From an uncultured Collinsella sp. (GTDB lineage: Bacteria; Actinomycetota; Coriobacteriia; Coriobacteriales; Coriobacteriaceae), in assembly GCA_902470905.1 (NCBI GenBank), contig CABRIC010000066.1, positions 1 to 8,821 of the forward strand: a DNA stretch of 8,821 nucleotides, written 5' to 3'. Below, one piece after another: positions 6,292-8,821 of the stretch; the stretch's first letter is position 1; every line of letters begins with the position of its first letter. A program made the position numbers and the translations under genes. Under the pieces are notes generated by a model that made no database searches, had not been told where the DNA came from, and saw only the letters and a list, made by a program, of their open reading frames with translations.

Positions 6292-7569
6292 TTGTTTGAA
6301 TGTGAACTGCCGTTTGACCACAAGACGTTGCATCTGGAGCTCGAGGATAAGAACTTCGCGGGTGTGATGGAAGGTCATCAAAACGAGTTTAAGACTACAA
6401 AATCGCAGGAAGAGCTTGTGGAGGAGTCACTTGCCAACCCTTATGGCTCGCCTTCGCTCGAGGAGCTTTGTGCTGGCAAGAAGGATATTGTCATCATTAG
6501 CTCCGACCATACGCGTCCCGTTCCCTCGCGTGTGACGATGCCTATTCTGCTGCATCACATCCATTCCGCTGCGCCCGAGGCTCGCGTGCGTATTTTGGTT
6601 GCTACGGGTATGCACCGTCCGTCGACGCACGAGGAGCTCGTCAATAAGTATGGCGAGGAGATCGTTGCCAACGAGGAAATCGTTATGCACGTCGCGACTG
6701 ACGACAGCATGATGAAAAAGATCGGCACCCTGCCTTCTGGCGGCGAGTGCATCATCAACAAGATTGCTGCCGATTGCGATCTGCTGCTTGCCGAGGGCTT
6801 TATTGAGCCGCACTTCTTTGCCGGTTTCTCTGGTAGCCGCAAGTCCGTCCTGCCTGGCATTGCCAGCTACAAGACCATCATGTACAACCACAACGGCCAG
6901 TTCGTGAACGATTCTCATTCGCGCGCCGGCAACCTGTGCCATAACCACGTGAGCGAGGATATGTTTGCCGCTGCCGAGATGGCTCACCTTGCCTTTGTGC
7001 TGAACGTGGTGCTCAACGGCAAGCATGAGGTCATTGGTTCCTTTGCCGGCGACATCCACAAGGCACACGAGGCTGGCTGCGAGTTTGTGAAGAGCCTTGC
7101 CGGCGTTGAGCCCGTCGAGTGCGAGATTGCCATCACCACCAACGGCGGCTACCCGCTCGACCAGAACATCTATCAGGCCGTGAAGGGCATGTGCGCCGCT
7201 GAGGCCACACTTCCCGAGGGCGGCGTGATCATCGACGTCGCCGGTTGCGCCGACGGTCACGGCGGCGAGGGCTTCTATCACAACATCGCCGACAACGATC
7301 CGGCAGAGTTTGAGCGCGCCTGCATCGACCGTCCTAAGGACGAGACCCTGCCCGACCAGTGGACGAGCCAGATCTTTGCCCGCATCCTGGCGCATCACCC
7401 TGTGATCATGGTTACCGACCTGTGCGATCACCAGATGATCAAGGATATGCACATGACGCCGGTTAACACCCTCGATGAGGCGCTCAAGCTCGCCTTTGAG
7501 ATGAAGGGTGCCGATGCCAAGGTGGCCGTCATTCCCGATGGCCTGGGCGTTGTCGTCGCACAGCACTAG
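6292..7569 (+). CDS. larA: Nickel-dependent lactate racemase LarA
   Basis: Interconverts L- and D-lactate in the cytosol using the nickel-pincer nucleotide cofactor. The product has 425 residues and aligns without gaps by numbering to the published active site of Lactiplantibacillus plantarum LarA: Asp72 and Arg75 (SSDHTRP), His108, His174 (EPHFFAGFSG), the cofactor-linking Lys184 (SRKSVLPG), His200, Gln295 and Lys298 (NIYQAVKG). That exact agreement supports TTG 6292 as start, with GAGGG (6278-6282) 9 nt upstream. The frame is open back to 6055, but that part includes the 6136..6170 terminator and is not coding. A LarD-like channel gene follows after 49 bp. The cofactor-making larB, larC and larE are not present here. 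Codon choice is a little less G/C-biased at the 5' end than in hisS or ppc. Confidence 0.95.
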   Translation: MFECELPFDHKTLHLELEDKNFAGVMEGHQNEFKTTKSQEELVEESLANPYGSPSLEELCAGKKDIVIISSDHTRPVPSRVTMPILLHHIHSAAPEARVRILVATGMHRPSTHEELVNKYGEEIVANEEIVMHVATDDSMMKKIGTLPSGGECIINKIAADCDLLLAEGFIEPHFFAGFSGSRKSVLPGIASYKTIMYNHNGQFVNDSHSRAGNLCHNHVSEDMFAAAEMAHLAFVLNVVLNGKHEVIGSFAGDIHKAHEAGCEFVKSLAGVEPVECEIAITTNGGYPLDQNIYQAVKGMCAAEATLPEGGVIIDVAGCADGHGGEGFYHNIADNDPAEFERACIDRPKDETLPDQWTSQIFARILAHHPVIMVTDLCDHQMIKDMHMTPVNTLDEALKLAFEMKGADAKVAVIPDGLGVVVAQH

Positions 7570-7618
7570 TACGCGGCCTAAACGAATCGTTTATAACCGA
7601 CAAGAAAGATAAGGTTTT

Positions 7619-8350
7619 ATGCTTACCAAACTCCTCTGCGAATTCGGCGCAACGGCCCTCATGATCATCTTTGGCGTGGGCGTGCACTGCGATACCGTAC
7701 TTAAGGGCACCAAGTATCAGGGCTCCGGCCACATGTTTGCCATCACCACCTGGTCTTTTGGCATCTCGGTCGCCCTGTTTATCTTTGGCGGCGCCGTGTG
7801 CATGAACCCCGCCATGGTACTTGCCCAGTGCATCGTCGGCCTGGTGCCGTGGAGCAGTTGCATCCCCTTCATGGTTGCTGATATGCTCGGCGGCTTTGCG
7901 GGTGCCGTGATCGCGTGGTTGATGTATGCCGATGAGTTCAAGGCTTCCGATGGTGTCATCGATCCCATTGCTCAGCGCAACATCTTCTCGACCAACCCCA
8001 CCACCGAGGGCACCAACTATGCCCGCAACTTCTTCTGCGAGGCTATCTGCACCTTCGTGTTCATCAGCGCCATCCTTGCTGCTGCTAACCGTGCTGGCGA
8101 GAACGTTCTGATGCTCGCCATCTGCGTCGGTCTGATCGTTTGGGCTGTTGGCATGGGCATGGGCGGTATCACCGGCTTCGCCATGAACCAGGCTCGTGAC
8201 CTTGGTCCTCGCATGGCCTATCAGGTGCTGCCGATCAAGAACAAGGCTGACAATAACTGGAAGTACGGCCTGCTCGTTCCTGGCATCGCTCCGTTTGTCG
8301 GTGCCGCTCTGGCTGCACTGTTTGTGCATGGTTTCTTGGGCATGTTCTAG
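7619..8350 (+). CDS. larD: MIP-family aquaglyceroporin, LarD/GlpF-like lactic acid channel
   Basis: Inner-membrane channel of 243 residues with six membrane spans and two half-helix loops. The first loop motif is NPA at 63-65 (CMNPAMV), and the second is N190-Q191-A192-R193-D194, where the family usually has NPARD. The N-terminal region (MIIFGVGVHCDTVLKGTKY) resembles LarD of L. plantarum, which passes lactic acid and belongs to the larABCDE operon. ATG 7619 follows GATAAGG at 4 nt. It lies 49 bp after larA on the same strand with no terminator between, so the two probably form one transcript that imports or releases lactate and racemises it. A plain glycerol or water channel cannot be excluded by sequence alone; gene context favours lactate. 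Confidence 0.88.
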   Translation: MLTKLLCEFGATALMIIFGVGVHCDTVLKGTKYQGSGHMFAITTWSFGISVALFIFGGAVCMNPAMVLAQCIVGLVPWSSCIPFMVADMLGGFAGAVIAWLMYADEFKASDGVIDPIAQRNIFSTNPTTEGTNYARNFFCEAICTFVFISAILAAANRAGENVLMLAICVGLIVWAVGMGMGGITGFAMNQARDLGPRMAYQVLPIKNKADNNWKYGLLVPGIAPFVGAALAALFVHGFLGMF

Positions 8351-8371
8351 TCTGAGGCTACATAGTTGTCC

Positions 8372-8496
8372 GCTGGCCGCATGGGGTAACTTCCCAGCGC
8401 GTCCTCGGACATGAAAGAACCCCCGCTGCGCACTTTGTGCGGCGGGGGTTCTTTCGTCCTGCGGAATGCGCTGGGAAGTTACCCCATGCGGCCAGC
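8372..8496 (+). repeat. Nested double inverted-repeat element, copy B
   Basis: Outer arms 8372-8400 and 8468-8496 are perfect over 29 bp. Inner arms 8413-8426 and 8442-8455 are perfect over 14 bp, and the 15-nt loop folds again (CGCAC-TTT-GTGCG). Both spacers are 12 nt: GTCCTCGGACAT (9 of 12 as in copy A) and GTCCTGCGGAAT (11 of 12). GGAC (8407-8410) pairs with GTCC (8456-8459), replacing the GCAC/GTGC pair of copy A. The arm sequences themselves differ from copy A, although both right arms contain GGGAA followed by ACCC. It begins 21 bp after the channel gene. Confidence 0.9.
8413..8455 (+). terminator. Inner hairpin of copy B, bidirectional intrinsic terminator of the lar operon
   Basis: The stem GAAAGAACCCCCGC / GCGGGGGTTCTTTC has a GC core with an A-rich left flank and T-rich right flank, the classic form that can terminate on both strands. 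It would end the larA-larD transcript on the + strand and readthrough from the convergent regulator gene on the - strand. Confidence 0.85.
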
Positions 8497-8611
8497 TGCA
8501 GGGTCTTTGCTGCGCCCGAGCAAGCAACCCAACATATATATCTGAATTTGGATGTGGTGGGCGCTTGGTTGTTGGGGGCGTTGAGATGAGGGCGATACTT
8601 TGGGAAGGGAT

Positions 8612-8632
8612 GACGCCTTGGGAGGAGGCGTC
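8612..8632 (-). terminator. Weak hairpin at the end of the TetR-like gene
   Basis: GACGCCT (8612-8618) and AGGCGTC (8626-8632) form a 7-bp stem with a 7-nt loop that overlaps the stop codon of the minus-strand gene by one base. No T-run follows on either strand, so it may be only a partial terminator. The rest of 8497..8611 shows no gene or clear element. Confidence 0.35.
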
Positions 8633-8775
8633 TATCTGAAGAGGGGCTTTATGGCTGAGAGGTAGTCTTTGGCTACGTTGACTTTTTCTGCTTCGAAGTT
8701 GTGCCAGGCCCACCATTGGACGGTGGCTACGAAGCTTGAGGCTATGTGGTGTAGTAGGAAGCTGCGGTCCATGGT
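8632..8775 (-). CDS. TetR/AcrR-family regulator, C-terminal fragment
   Basis: The minus strand reads 47 residues without interruption from the right adapter junction to TAG at 8632-8634. The sequence (landmarks: HHIASSFVATVQWWAWHNFE, then a helix ending SAIKPLF) looks like the last two helices of TetR-type ligand-binding domains, where an aromatic WW and a ...PLF end are common. The DNA-binding part lies beyond the contig. It converges on the lar operon. Codon use is odd for this genome: two ATA, two CTA and one AGA in 47 codons, unlike hisS and ppc, which hints at a foreign or weakly expressed gene. Family assignment from this short tail is tentative. Confidence 0.6.
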   Translation of the reverse strand, partial: TMDRSFLLHHIASSFVATVQWWAWHNFEAEKVNVAKDYLSAIKPLFR

Positions 8776-8821
8776 CTGTCTCTTATACACATCTGACGCT
8801 GCCGACGATACTCCTTGTGTA
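8776..8821 (-). other. Untrimmed Nextera adapter, inverse of the left end
   Basis: Bases 8776-8808 are the reverse complement of the Nextera read-1 adapter, beginning with the Tn5 mosaic end CTGTCTCTTATACACATCT. Bases 8809-8816 are the inverse of the AAGGAGTA index and 8817-8821 the inverse of the P5 tail. The 46 bases are the exact inverse complement of 1..46. Read-2 sequencing through short inserts gives this pattern. Native DNA ends at 8775. Confidence 0.98.

Noticed and set aside
5436..8496. CRISPR array or toxin-antitoxin system in the repeat-containing regions
   Set aside because: The repeats are two isolated palindromic elements 2.8 kb apart, without regular spacers or adjacent cas or toxin genes.
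8497..8611. AT-rich ATATATAT tract and partial CCCAAC/GTTGGG pairing as a promoter or element
   Set aside because: No proper -10/-35 arrangement and the pairing segments are not nested in a consistent fold; no gene follows on the plus strand.
1..8821. Composite transposon bounded by 46-bp perfect terminal inverted repeats
   Set aside because: The repeats are the Nextera adapter plus index and P5 bases, there is no transposase gene inside, and the cargo is ordinary housekeeping genes.

Overview
This is a metagenome- or isolate-style assembled contig with about 8.7 kb of bacterial DNA between two untrimmed sequencing adapters. Both ends (1..46 and 8776..8821) carry the same Illumina Nextera read-1 adapter, an i5 index and the last bases of P5, in inverted orientation. 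They look like transposon terminal inverted repeats but are library artefacts. The DNA is GC-rich with strong G/C preference at third codon positions. Protein style and gene content (an Actinobacteria-like PEP carboxylase, a cysteine-rich HisRS, a nickel lactate racemase with a LarD-type channel) suggest a gut Coriobacteriia bacterium, perhaps Collinsella. That placement is inference only.

Layout. (1) 48..865: the 3' end of an M20-family amidohydrolase, then a major facilitator transporter whose middle is missing (about four N-terminal membrane segments joined to what looks like the last one). (2) 866..2434: a 26-bp hairpin next to a TATAAT box, hisS, and its intrinsic terminator. (3) 2435..5412: a promoter region with repeated GAGAAATAC-type motifs and ppc, a full-length PEP carboxylase. 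(4) 5413..6291: a gene-poor 880 bp holding a nested double inverted repeat, a probable decayed relative of it, an AT-richer stretch with operator-like motifs, and a strong terminator. (5) 6292..8350: larA (start codon TTG) and a LarD/GlpF-like channel, very likely one operon for lactate uptake and racemisation; the cofactor genes larB, larC and larE are not in the window. (6) 8351..8775: a second copy of the nested double inverted repeat and the C-terminal 47 codons of a convergent gene resembling a TetR-family regulator.

The most interesting signal is not a gene. Two intergenic elements, at 5436..5562 and 8372..8496, share one architecture: a perfect 28-29 bp outer inverted repeat, a 12-nt linker, a perfect 14-15 bp inner inverted repeat, and a second 12-nt linker. 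The linkers are conserved between copies while the arms differ, and one linker base pair shows a compensatory C-G to G-C change. The decamer TGCGGAATGC occurs in both and again in the hisS terminator, always downstream of a gene. This looks like a dispersed family of terminator-associated hairpin elements.
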